14,588 nt of DNA from Anaerolineae bacterium (GCA_030622805.1 JAUXFR010000004.1:1-14588), one strand, 5' to 3'; counted from the stretch's first letter, positions 1 to 6,963 are shown. The notes: generated by a model from the letters alone, not told the origin. Program-made: numbers and translations.

Positions 1-62
1 CCCCCGACTGTTACCCCTAAATAAGCATTCTCATACAAAATACCCAGTTCGATCTGTTTCAT
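1..62 (-). CDS. 5' end of an unidentified gene, cut by the left edge
   Basis: Only 20 codons are visible, reading MKQIELGILYENAY and then about six more residues before the window ends. The ATG at 62 has a good Shine-Dalgarno (GGAG at 69-72, six bases upstream). The frame starts 32 bases after the holB stop in the same direction, so it is probably co-transcribed with holB. The fragment is too short to assign to a family, and I could not match it to the PSP1-type protein that often follows holB in other bacteria. Confidence rests on the RBS, start codon and operon position only. Confidence 0.55.
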   Translation of the reverse strand, partial: MKQIELGILYENAYLGVTVG

Positions 63-68
63 AGTTAT

Positions 69-72
69 CTCC
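69..72 (-). promoter_or_regulatory. Shine-Dalgarno of the left-edge gene
   Basis: GGAG on the minus strand lies six bases before the ATG at 62. It decides the start of the truncated gene, and it contrasts with holB, which has no such site. Confidence 0.6.
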
Positions 73-94
73 GGATCTCACTCCCTTTGATCTA

Positions 95-1081
95 TCACGT
101 CTTTGGAAAATCCAACATCAATACTTCCATCGCCAGCCGAGGATTAATGTTTCGATCAAGTAATTCCAAGGTACGTTCAATATCGGCTACCGAGCGGTGA
201 GCTGTATTGAGACCAAACAGCGATGCCAGTTGTTCGATCTCAGCTAAACGATCAATATTTACAACCGGGATGGTTGCACCAGACGAATACAGCAGCACAT
301 CCCGCCACAACGATAGCCACACCATGAGCACGTTTAGCAATTCTTTCCTCATCTTTGCCAAGGTCTCAGCATAAACAAAGCGCTCCACACGGCTACTTGA
401 AAGTAAGTCGTAATGATCATCCAACCATCTCTGCCGCTCTTCCAACTGAGGCGGGTTCTGGTGTAAGTTTATAGCATAACCCGGTCTACCATTCGAGATA
501 TGCGCGAGAAGCTCTGCCTGCTCGCCAGGTAAACCCCAACGATCTTGAAGCCCTCCGTTGACCTGCTCGATTGGCACTGGTCTAAGGCGAAGAACCTCAC
601 AACGCGATACAATTGTAGGCAGCAGCAGCTCCTCATTCTCCGCAGTTAGGATCAGCACAACCTGCGGTGAGGGTTCTTCGAGCGTCTTCAGCAACGCATT
701 CGCAGCATTCTGGTTCGCTTCTTCGAAGCGTAGTAGAAGGGCAACCTTATAACGAGCCTCGTAAGGAGATAAAGCGAGACTGCGCTGCAATGTGCGAACC
801 TGATCCACCTTCAGTGTACCACCCCGCTGTTCCGACTGAACAATGATCAGGTCAGGATGCTGCATCCTTTCAACCTGTACGCAGGAACGGCATTCACCGC
901 ATGGTTCACCTGGACAGGGTGGTTGTTCGCAGTTCAGTGCTTTAGCAAAGCGAATCGCTAACGTACGGCGTCCTAACCCCTGCGGACCGGTAAAAAGGTA
1001 GGCATGCCGTACACGCTCGCTTTCAATTTGCCCACACAGCAAACGAACTGCCCACTCATGACCAAGCATATCCCAGCTCAT
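95..1081 (-). CDS. holB: DNA polymerase III clamp-loader subunit delta prime
   Basis: The 328-residue protein is the delta prime subunit of the clamp loader, which opens and places the beta sliding clamp on primed DNA in the cytoplasm. It shows the AAA+ fold signatures: a P-loop-like TGPQGLGRRT at residues 31-40, a cysteine cluster at 51-67 (CxxC-type zinc module with C61, C64, C67 and C51 or C56), NALLKTLEEP around 128-137, and the SRC motif at 159-161 that supplies the arginine finger. The usual P-loop lysine is arginine here; E. coli delta prime also lacks a working ATP site, so this fits the family. The frame is open 73 codons further upstream, but that extension runs through the promoter and into uvrD and looks non-coding. 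MSWDMLGHEW at 1081 is the family-like N-terminus. No Shine-Dalgarno precedes it; a strong promoter places the transcript start at the ATG. It is divergent from uvrD. Confidence 0.93.
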   Translation of the reverse strand: MSWDMLGHEWAVRLLCGQIESERVRHAYLFTGPQGLGRRTLAIRFAKALNCEQPPCPGEPCGECRSCVQVERMQHPDLIIVQSEQRGGTLKVDQVRTLQRSLALSPYEARYKVALLLRFEEANQNAANALLKTLEEPSPQVVLILTAENEELLLPTIVSRCEVLRLRPVPIEQVNGGLQDRWGLPGEQAELLAHISNGRPGYAINLHQNPPQLEERQRWLDDHYDLLSSSRVERFVYAETLAKMRKELLNVLMVWLSLWRDVLLYSSGATIPVVNIDRLAEIEQLASLFGLNTAHRSVADIERTLELLDRNINPRLAMEVLMLDFPKT

Positions 1082-1088
1082 GGGATTG

Positions 1089-1117
1089 ATTTTAGCCCAG
1101 AGTATTAGACTTGACAA
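1089..1117 (-). promoter_or_regulatory. Promoter of holB, predicting a leaderless mRNA
   Basis: Reading leftwards, TTGTCA (1117-1112), a 17-base spacer and TAAAAT (1094-1089) make a near-consensus sigma-70-type promoter. Only seven bases separate the -10 box from the holB ATG at 1081, so transcription should begin at or one base before the start codon. This is seen in the sequence; the transcription start itself is inferred. Confidence 0.7.
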
Positions 1118-1123
1118 CCAGTT

Positions 1124-1152
1124 TTGGATGGGTTCGACCCGTATGCTATAAT
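1124..1152 (+). promoter_or_regulatory. Extended -10 promoter of uvrD
   Basis: A perfect TATAAT (1147-1152) is preceded by TG one base upstream (TGC-TATAAT, extended -10). A weak -35, TTGGAT (1124-1129), is 17 bases upstream. The transcript should start near 1159, giving a leader of about 32 bases before the ATG at 1191. It lies back to back with the holB promoter. Confidence 0.65.
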
Positions 1153-1190
1153 GGGTGCCCGCAATCATTCCAGAGATTGTTCTGATTAAT

Positions 1191-3374
1191 ATGGACTTTG
1201 TAAGTGGTCTCAACTCCCAACAACAGCAGGCTGTCAAGGCAGACTTTGGACCTGTGCTGGTCATGGCAGGTCCCGGTTCCGGGAAAACGCGTGTTCTCAC
1301 CCAACGGGTTGCTTACCTGATCGGCGCAATGGGCGTCAGTTCCTACAACTTAATGGCAGTTACATTCACCAACAAAGCAGCCAATGAGATGAAAGAACGC
1401 GTTATTCGACTGATCGGTGAGGACACCCGGGGGTTGACAATTGGCACATTTCACGCCATCTGCGCACGTATACTACGTCGTGAGACCGAGCACTTACCAT
1501 TCACTTCAAATTTCGTGATCTTTGATTCCGACGATCAGATCAGCCTGATTAAAAGTTCACTCCGTGAACTGAATATTGATGAGAAGCGCTACCGACCCCA
1601 GAGCGTACATGGTTCTATCTCAAACGCTAAAAACGAACTCATTATGCCGGACGAGTACCCAATCAACAGTTACAGGGATGAAGTTGTACGACGCGTATAC
1701 CACTATTACCAGGGACTGCTTCTCAATAATAACGCACTCGATTTCGATGACCTGCTGCTGTGGATGGCGTCCCTGTTGGAGGAGAACCTGAGTGTGCGAG
1801 AACGGTACGCTCGCCGCTACGAGCACATCCTGGTTGATGAATTCCAGGATACAAATCTGGCACAGTACACGCTGCTCAAGCACCTGGCTTCATTTCATAA
1901 AAATATTTACGTCGTCGGTGATACGGATCAATCGATTTACCGCTGGCGCGGTGCCGATTATCGCAATGTCTTACGGTTCGAGCGTGATTTTCCTGGCACA
2001 CAATTGATCTTGCTTGAACAGAATTACCGCTCCACCCAGGTTATCCTGGATGTGGCAATGTCAGTAATCAACCGCAACCCGCAGCGGACACCCAAACGAC
2101 TGTTTACCGATAGAGGAAAGGGTCAAAAAGTCAATCTGCATGTTGTCCTCGATGACCGCACCGAGGCTGAATATATCATTAACACCATCGCCAGTCTCGT
2201 TGCCCGCGGTCAGGCGCAGCCCGGAGATTTTGCTGTAATGTACCGCACCAACGCACAATCCCGCCTGCTTGAGGAAGCCTTCCTCGGCGCCGGGCTGCCT
2301 TACAAACTTGTGGGTGCGCAGCGTTTCTATGGTCGTCGGGAGATCAAGGACATAATCTCTTACCTGCGTCTGATCCATAACCCGGTTGACGAGTTGAGCC
2401 TGCTGCGAATCATCAGTACACCTGCGCGCGGAATTGGGGATAAAACCCTCAATGCATTGCGTACGCGGGCACAAAAAATAGGGGTTGAGCCTGGAAACCT
2501 GTTGATCGAAATGGGGCGCAATCCAGAATCCGCACACAACAAAGCATTCACAAAGCGCGCCGCTGCCGTACTAAGTAGTTTCGGACGATTGCTTGCAAAC
2601 TGGATCGATATGCTTGAGAACCACACACCACTGGGGATGATGGACCGAATAATCGATGATATCAATTACCAACCGTATATCGATGATGGTACCGATGAAG
2701 GACACTCCCGCTGGGAAAATATTATGGAGTTGCGTCGTCTGGCGGCAGATTTCCAGGACCGAGGCCTGGAGCCATTCCTGGAACAAATCGCTCTGGTATC
2801 CGACCAGGACACCATTGAAGCTGGCGCTAAAGTCCCAACACTATTAACTTTACATGCTGCTAAAGGGTTAGAATTTCCTATCGTATTCATCGCTGGTCTT
2901 AATGACGGGGTTCTGCCCCACAGCCGCTCGTTTGAAGATCCCGAGGAAATGATGGAAGAACGGCGCCTGCTGTATGTAGGGATCACACGTGCTAAAGATA
3001 TACTTTACCTGGTTTTTTCTCTAAACCGCAGCGCGTTTGGTTATTCCGAACCAGTTGATCCATCTCGTTTTTTAAGAGACATACCAGAAGATCTCCTCGA
3101 TGGCGTCCTCCTAAAAAAGAAACGTGACCACCAGGCATCCATCCCATCCCATCCCGAGCGCTGGCGCGTCCCGCAATCCGAAGGTTCAACCCCTCCTAAA
3201 ACCAAAGACAACCGCTACAAACCGGGTATGCGCGTGACACATTCCACATGGGGAGAGGGGATGGTGCTGAACAGCAAACTGGATGATTCGGATGAAATTG
3301 TGGACGTGTTCTTTAAAGAAGCAGGATTAAAAAAGGTCGTCGCCTCTTTAGCCGGATTAGAAATCATTCCCTGA
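1191..3374 (+). CDS. UvrD/PcrA-type 3'-5' DNA helicase
   Basis: This 727-residue superfamily 1A helicase unwinds DNA in nucleotide excision repair, replication restart and transcription-coupled repair. All helicase motifs are present in order: Walker A AGPGSGKT (26-33), motif Ia VTFTNKAANEM, motif Ib GTFHAICARIL, motif II DEFQD (216-220), motif III VGDTDQSIYRWRGAD, motif IV EQNYRST, motif V TLHAAKGLEFP, and motif VI YVGITRAKD with R600. The 2B region carries STPARGIG. The last ~50 residues (VTHSTWGEGMVLNSK onward) form the Tudor-like C-terminal domain that in PcrA/UvrD contacts RNA polymerase. The length is normal for the family. An in-frame GTG at 1155 would add 12 residues but lies upstream of the predicted transcript start, so the ATG at 1191 is preferred; its Shine-Dalgarno is weak. 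Whether to call it pcrA or uvrD cannot be settled here. Confidence 0.97.
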   Translation: MDFVSGLNSQQQQAVKADFGPVLVMAGPGSGKTRVLTQRVAYLIGAMGVSSYNLMAVTFTNKAANEMKERVIRLIGEDTRGLTIGTFHAICARILRRETEHLPFTSNFVIFDSDDQISLIKSSLRELNIDEKRYRPQSVHGSISNAKNELIMPDEYPINSYRDEVVRRVYHYYQGLLLNNNALDFDDLLLWMASLLEENLSVRERYARRYEHILVDEFQDTNLAQYTLLKHLASFHKNIYVVGDTDQSIYRWRGADYRNVLRFERDFPGTQLILLEQNYRSTQVILDVAMSVINRNPQRTPKRLFTDRGKGQKVNLHVVLDDRTEAEYIINTIASLVARGQAQPGDFAVMYRTNAQSRLLEEAFLGAGLPYKLVGAQRFYGRREIKDIISYLRLIHNPVDELSLLRIISTPARGIGDKTLNALRTRAQKIGVEPGNLLIEMGRNPESAHNKAFTKRAAAVLSSFGRLLANWIDMLENHTPLGMMDRIIDDINYQPYIDDGTDEGHSRWENIMELRRLAADFQDRGLEPFLEQIALVSDQDTIEAGAKVPTLLTLHAAKGLEFPIVFIAGLNDGVLPHSRSFEDPEEMMEERRLLYVGITRAKDILYLVFSLNRSAFGYSEPVDPSRFLRDIPEDLLDGVLLKKKRDHQASIPSHPERWRVPQSEGSTPPKTKDNRYKPGMRVTHSTWGEGMVLNSKLDDSDEIVDVFFKEAGLKKVVASLAGLEIIP

Positions 3375-3474
3375 ACACGGATTTGTGATTTCCAGGCAGG
3401 CCATCATGTAGAGGAATTTCGGCTTCACCACCTTTATTCACGCCTCGTGCCAGACAATCATTCTGTACTCACTC

Positions 3475-3503
3475 TTCACACGTCCTAATTCACAGCTTAT
3501 AAT
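3475..3503 (+). promoter_or_regulatory. Promoter of the tsaE-tsaB-rimI operon
   Basis: TTCACA (3475-3480), a 17-base spacer and a perfect TATAAT (3498-3503) form a strong promoter inside the 138-base gap after uvrD. The predicted start near 3510-3511 leaves only two or three bases before the ATG at 3513, so the mRNA should be essentially leaderless. No Shine-Dalgarno is present. The rest of the gap (3375-3474) holds nothing I recognise, and no terminator hairpin for uvrD. Confidence 0.7.
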
Positions 3504-3512
3504 CCTCCCTAG

Positions 3513-4010
3513 ATGCCGATTCTAGACCCACATTCTATTGAGTATATCAGCCGCAGCACCGACCAGACACGACGAGCAGGTATGAGGTTGGGTTCTTTGC
3601 TGAGAAAGGGTGATGTTATTTGTTTGGCTGGTGAATTGGGCAGCGGGAAAACGACCCTTGTCCAGGGAATATCTGCCGGCTGGGGTTCGTTGGATCAAGC
3701 GTCCAGCCCGAGCTTTGTCCTGGTAAATGTATACCGACGACCGAGTGGAGAGCAGCTATTTCATCTAGACGCATACCGTCTTTTTAATTCAGATGAAGCA
3801 GTGGAACTGGATATCGACGCAATGGTAGAGCATGGACCTTTGATAGTTGAATGGGCAGATCGAATTAAGGAGGCACTTCCACAGAAACACCTGTGGATAA
3901 TCCTGCGCTGGATTGACCGTGAGCAACGAGACCTGATCATCAGCGCCCACGGTGCCCGCTATGAAAGCGTATTAGCCAACTTCCGACAAAACGTATTTGG
4001 AGTTTTTTGA
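3513..4010 (+). CDS. tsaE: tRNA t6A biosynthesis ATPase TsaE
   Basis: TsaE is the small ATPase that, with TsaB and TsaD, installs threonylcarbamoyl on A37 of ANN-decoding tRNAs. The 165-residue protein has Walker A GELGSGKTT (40-48), SPSF (65-68), HLDAYR (84-89) and VEWADR (112-117), all typical of the family, and its length is normal. The ATG at 3513 sits directly after a strong promoter without a Shine-Dalgarno. The stop overlaps the tsaB start as TGATG, implying translational coupling. TsaD is not in the window. Confidence 0.95.
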   Translation: MPILDPHSIEYISRSTDQTRRAGMRLGSLLRKGDVICLAGELGSGKTTLVQGISAGWGSLDQASSPSFVLVNVYRRPSGEQLFHLDAYRLFNSDEAVELDIDAMVEHGPLIVEWADRIKEALPQKHLWIILRWIDREQRDLIISAHGARYESVLANFRQNVFGVF

Positions 4011-4687
4011 TGCCTCCCGTGATTCTGGCAATAGACACGGCTACACATACAGTAGGACTGGCAGTATATGATGGCATATGTGTTCACGGCGAATCAGTGT
4101 GGACCAGCCGTAATTTCCACACTGTAGAGCTTGCTCCAGCTATTGTAGATTTACTGGCAAAAACAGAAAAAACCATCAATGAAATTGGCGCTGTTGGTGT
4201 TTCGCTCGGCCCAGGATCTTTTACTGGGCTGCGGATAGGGATGGCAGTAGCAAAGGGCATCTGCCTCGCTAATCGTTTACCGATAATTGGCATTCCCACC
4301 CTGGACGCGCTGGCAGCCGCTCAAACCATCCGCGATTTACCGATGGCAGCCGTCTTGCAGGCTGGTCGCGGCAGGCTTGCGGTTGGCTGGTTTCGAGCAG
4401 AAGAGGATACCTGGATATCGACTCGAGAGATCGAGTTGATGACCCCCCAGGAGCTATCTGCCCAAATTAAGTCTCCAACATTGATCAGTGGAGAACTCAG
4501 CGAAACGGATCGACGTACGTTAGCTCGCAAATATAGAAACGTCCAGCTCGCATCCCCCGCACAGGCTTTACGGCGCCCAGCATACCTGGCTGAATTAGCC
4601 TGGAAACGCTGGCAGGATGGCGACATCGATGATCCAGCATCGCTCTCTCCCGTTTATTTACACCATCGAGATCCTATCCCCGGATGA
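4010..4687 (+). CDS. tsaB: tRNA t6A biosynthesis scaffold protein TsaB
   Basis: The 225-residue protein belongs to the ASKHA-fold TsaB family, which dimerises with TsaD to form the t6A-transfer complex. The N-terminal phosphate-binding strand ILAIDTATHTVGLAVYDG (5-22) and the signature GPGSFTGLR (67-75), followed by AKGICLANRLPIIGIPTLDAL, are diagnostic. The frame also offers a TTG one codon earlier, but the ATG at 4010 overlapping the tsaE stop is the natural start. Its own stop overlaps the next gene's start (ATGA at 4684-4687). Both overlaps mark a coupled operon. Confidence 0.95.
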   Translation: MPPVILAIDTATHTVGLAVYDGICVHGESVWTSRNFHTVELAPAIVDLLAKTEKTINEIGAVGVSLGPGSFTGLRIGMAVAKGICLANRLPIIGIPTLDALAAAQTIRDLPMAAVLQAGRGRLAVGWFRAEEDTWISTREIELMTPQELSAQIKSPTLISGELSETDRRTLARKYRNVQLASPAQALRRPAYLAELAWKRWQDGDIDDPASLSPVYLHHRDPIPG

Positions 4688-5220
4688 TTACAATTTCCGC
4701 AGCCACTGCCCTAAAACCTGCTATCCGCCTTATGCGTGAAGATGACCTGGAGAAGGTGGCAGAAATCGATCAGCTCTCCTTCAGTATGCCCTGGCCTAAA
4801 CGCGTATATGCGTATGAGATACACGATAATCAAAACTCATTAAGTTGGGTAGCAGAAATACGGTCCCCCGACGGAAGACGCCAGGTCTGCGGCATGATCG
4901 TTATCTGGATAATACTGGATAAAGCTCATATTGCCACATTTGCTGTACACCCAGACCATCGCGGTAAGGGATTGGCAAAACGAATGCTAAAAACGGCTTT
5001 GATTGCTGCGATTAATCACGGGACTACCCAGGCAACCCTTGAAGTGAGGGCCGGAAATTTTTGAGCACAAGAACTATATCAGCATTTCAAGTTTGAGGAA
5101 GACGGACAGCGACCACGCTACTATAAAGACAACAACGAAGATGCCATCATCATGACAATAAGCGATCTCGGAAAGGAATACCTTAATTGGTTATCTACAC
5201 AGACTTTTAATTTCGACTGA
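4684..5220 (+). pseudogene. rimI: RimI-like N-acetyltransferase interrupted by an in-frame TGA
   Basis: RimI is a GNAT enzyme that acetylates the N-terminus of ribosomal protein S18 and related substrates, and it commonly sits beside tsaB. The frame opens with ATGA overlap to tsaB and reads the GNAT core: acceptor-side SFSMPWP (residues 32-38), the acetyl-CoA loop HRGKGLA (92-98) and LEVRAGN (119-125). Codon 127 (5062-5064) is TGA. The same frame then continues without a shift through AQELYQHFKFEEDGQRPRYY and KDNNEDAIIMT, the conserved C-terminal half of the family, to a natural TGA at 5218-5220 (178 residues in all). The truncated 126-residue product would lack the ALY-like tyrosine helix and the last beta strands needed for activity. 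A single GGA-to-TGA change explains it. A sequencing error cannot be excluded. Confidence 0.88.
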
Positions 5221-5226
5221 TATAAT
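5218..5226 (+). promoter_or_regulatory. Extended -10 promoter before the uracil-DNA glycosylase gene
   Basis: TGATATAAT is an extended -10 element with a perfect TATAAT at 5221-5226. It begins inside the natural stop codon of the rimI frame. A -35 box is poor (TACACA at 5196-5201 with a 19-base spacer). The predicted start is near 5233, giving a leader of about 35 bases that contains the ribosome-binding site. This is probably the promoter for the genes running through to the LarA homologue. Confidence 0.6.
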
Positions 5227-5255
5227 GCCGTGACAAGAATCAGCATACTGATCTC

Positions 5256-5261
5256 AGGAGG
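5256..5261 (+). promoter_or_regulatory. Strong Shine-Dalgarno fixing a TTG start
   Basis: A full AGGAGG lies six bases before the TTG at 5268. It is the best ribosome-binding site in the window and is the reason for accepting a TTG start for the downstream gene. Confidence 0.8.
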
Positions 5262-5267
5262 AAAATC

Positions 5268-5894
5268 TTGAACCCTGCCAAAGAATTAGAGAACGTAGCG
5301 CAGGAAGTCGCGCAATGTACAAAATGTGATCTCCAATACTCACGGAAGAATGCCGTACCCGGGGAAGGTCCCAGTGATGCGGAGCTATTGTTTATTGGTG
5401 AAGGTCCTGGTTTCCATGAGAACGAACAAGGGCGTCCATTTGTTGGCGCTGCCGGTCGATTCCTGGACGAACTACTGACATCCATCAATCTCAAGCGCTC
5501 AGAGGTATTCATCACAAATGTCGTGAAATGCAGACCACCTGGTAACCGAGATCCGCAGACGGAAGAACTGGCAGCGTGCAGTAATTACCTGGATCGCCAA
5601 ATTCATGCATTGAACCCGAAAGTGATCGTTACTCTGGGACGTTTCTCGATGGCGCGCTTTCTCCCCAATGCCAAGATCAGCAGTGTCCACGGACAGGGCA
5701 TGAGGATTAGAGGACGTTTGGTGGTTGCCATGTATCATCCCGCTGCAGCGCTCCATCAGCATTCATTGAAAAAAACCATCGAAGCGGATTTCTCTCGACT
5801 GCCAGTAATAATTGACCAGGCAGGGCAAATGCCAGAATATCAGGAGCCGCAGAATGAAGATAAAACCGAACCCAAACAGTTGAGTATGTTCTAA
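5268..5894 (+). CDS. Family 4 (4Fe-4S) uracil-DNA glycosylase
   Basis: This 208-residue enzyme removes uracil from DNA as the first step of base excision repair. Four cysteines positioned for the family 4 iron-sulfur cluster are visible: C17 and C20 (CTKC), C88 (KCRPPGNRDP) and C104. Motif A is GEGPGFHEN (44-52), with the family's glutamate kept at 51 and Asn at 52 where Asp is usual. GRPFVGAAGRFLDELL follows. The catalytic HPAA is at 157-160. The tail after about residue 180 is hydrophilic and ends in QLSMF, resembling a beta-clamp-binding pentapeptide. It starts with TTG behind AGGAGG. It is the first gene of a co-directional series that continues into the glycan genes, 42 bases before the next ATG. 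Confidence 0.95.
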   Translation: MNPAKELENVAQEVAQCTKCDLQYSRKNAVPGEGPSDAELLFIGEGPGFHENEQGRPFVGAAGRFLDELLTSINLKRSEVFITNVVKCRPPGNRDPQTEELAACSNYLDRQIHALNPKVIVTLGRFSMARFLPNAKISSVHGQGMRIRGRLVVAMYHPAAALHQHSLKKTIEADFSRLPVIIDQAGQMPEYQEPQNEDKTEPKQLSMF

Positions 5895-5924
5895 CGGTAT
5901 GGATCATTTATCCATGCGTAACCG
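5895..5924 (+). repeat. Small inverted repeat ahead of the epimerase RBS
   Basis: ATGGAT (5899-5904) and ATCCAT (5910-5915) pair across a five-base loop. CGGT (5895-5898) can pair further with ACCG (5921-5924) across a five-base bulge. The RNA hairpin would end at the start of the Shine-Dalgarno of the next gene. It lacks an immediate U-run, so it is a poor terminator; it could affect translation or mRNA processing. Stability was not computed. Confidence 0.35.
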
Positions 5925-5929
5925 AAAGG
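5924..5929 (+). promoter_or_regulatory. Ribosome-binding site of the epimerase gene
   Basis: GAAAGG stands seven bases before the ATG at 5937. It favours that ATG over the adjoining in-frame TTG at 5934. Confidence 0.55.
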
Positions 5930-5936
5930 CTTTTTG

Positions 5937-6929
5937 ATGGCAAATTATCTGGTAACCGGAGCAGCAGGATTTATTGCTGCTCGCGTTTGCGAAATGCTGC
6001 TGGAGACAGGACACACTGTGCTTGGTGTGGACAACCTGAACGCCGCTTACGATGTCCGGATGAAAGATTTTCGACTTACGCTGCTGCAATCCTATCCAGG
6101 ATTTACTTTCAGAAAATTGGATATCGGTGATCGGGTTCAAGTAGATACTCTCATCAGCGCTCTCGCATCATCTGATATCCCGCCCTTCGATGCAGTGATA
6201 AATCTTGCCGCCCGTGCTGGTGTCAGAAAATCTGTGACCGATCCCTGGGTGTATATCGATACAAACGTAACCGGCACATTAAATTTATTGGAGCTTTGTC
6301 AAAAGCAGGGAATAAAGAAATTCATCCTGGCCTCAACATCCAGTGTTTATGGGGCAGATGCCCCCTTACCCACACCGGAGAATGCAGACAGCGACTTCCC
6401 CCTCCAGGCTTATGCCGCCAGCAAGAAAGGCGCTGAAGCTCTTTGCCACGCATATCACTTCCTGCATAGTATAGACGTAACCATATTCCGCTACTTCACC
6501 GTCTATGGCCCTGCTGGTCGTCCAGATATGTCTATGTTCCGTTTCATACGCTGGATTACCGAGGGTGTGCCATTGCTGTTATATGGCGATGGTGATCAAT
6601 CGAGGGGCTTCACCTATATCGATGACATCGCTCGGGGAACAATCATGGGGCTCAAACCACTCGGTTTCGAGATCATCAACCTAGGCGGTCACGAAACCAT
6701 CAGCATAAATAATCTGATCAATCTCCTTGAGGAGATAATCGGTCGTCAAGCCAGAATCAAACAATTACCCGCGAATCTTGCTGATATGAGAGCCAATTGT
6801 GCCAATACCGAGAAGGCAGGATCTCTATTAGGTTGGGAACCCCAGATCAGTCTAAACGAAGGCATAAAAAACACGGTGGAATGGTATTTATCCCAGCGTG
6901 CCTGGGCAAACCAGATCAATCTTGAATGA
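5937..6929 (+). CDS. NAD-dependent epimerase, UDP-glucuronate 4-epimerase-like
   Basis: The 330-residue protein is an extended short-chain dehydrogenase/reductase acting on a nucleotide sugar in the cytoplasm. The dinucleotide motif is TGAAGFIA (7-14); the last glycine of the usual GxxGxxG is alanine. TSSVYG (134-139) supplies the catalytic serine region, and Y159-AAS-K163 is the catalytic YxxxK. RYFTVYGPAGRPDMSMFRF (185-203) is characteristic of UDP-glucuronate 4-epimerases (CapI/GAE type), followed by YGDGDQSRGFTYIDD. The expected reaction is UDP-glucuronate to UDP-galacturonate, but related sugars are possible. It feeds the flippase and transferase genes downstream (34-base gap). Confidence 0.88.
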   Translation: MANYLVTGAAGFIAARVCEMLLETGHTVLGVDNLNAAYDVRMKDFRLTLLQSYPGFTFRKLDIGDRVQVDTLISALASSDIPPFDAVINLAARAGVRKSVTDPWVYIDTNVTGTLNLLELCQKQGIKKFILASTSSVYGADAPLPTPENADSDFPLQAYAASKKGAEALCHAYHFLHSIDVTIFRYFTVYGPAGRPDMSMFRFIRWITEGVPLLLYGDGDQSRGFTYIDDIARGTIMGLKPLGFEIINLGGHETISINNLINLLEEIIGRQARIKQLPANLADMRANCANTEKAGSLLGWEPQISLNEGIKNTVEWYLSQRAWANQINLE

Positions 6930-6963
6930 TACCCATCCCATTGACTTATTGAAAAATTGATAT

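Noticed and set aside
1111..1152. Perfect TTGACA at 1111-1116 as the -35 box for uvrD
   Set aside because: The spacer to TATAAT would be 30 bases, far too long. The extended -10 with TTGGAT at 17 bases fits better.
1155..1190. GTG start adding 12 residues to the helicase
   Set aside because: It lies upstream of the transcript start predicted from TATAAT at 1147-1152, and the family N-terminus begins near the ATG at 1191.
1082..1300. Upstream 73-codon extension of the holB frame
   Set aside because: It runs through both promoters and into the uvrD coding sequence, and it lacks any family similarity; MSWDMLGHEW at 1081 matches the expected N-terminus.
2061..2537. 158-codon antisense frame inside the helicase gene, and similar shorter shadow frames elsewhere
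   Set aside because: They lie wholly within genes with clear family motifs, have no promoter or ribosome-binding site I can see, and their translations look non-protein-like.
3375..3474. Rho-independent terminator after uvrD
   Set aside because: No stable inverted repeat followed by a T-run is visible in this stretch.
5062..5100. Selenocysteine or glycine recoding of the rimI TGA
   Set aside because: No SECIS-like hairpin is apparent just downstream, RimI has no catalytic Cys/Sec there, and TGA is a normal stop in neighbouring genes.
6941..6963. TTGACT before the flippase as a promoter
   Set aside because: A -10 box 17 bases later would fall in the coding sequence and reads ATGCTG; no alternative -10 at proper spacing.
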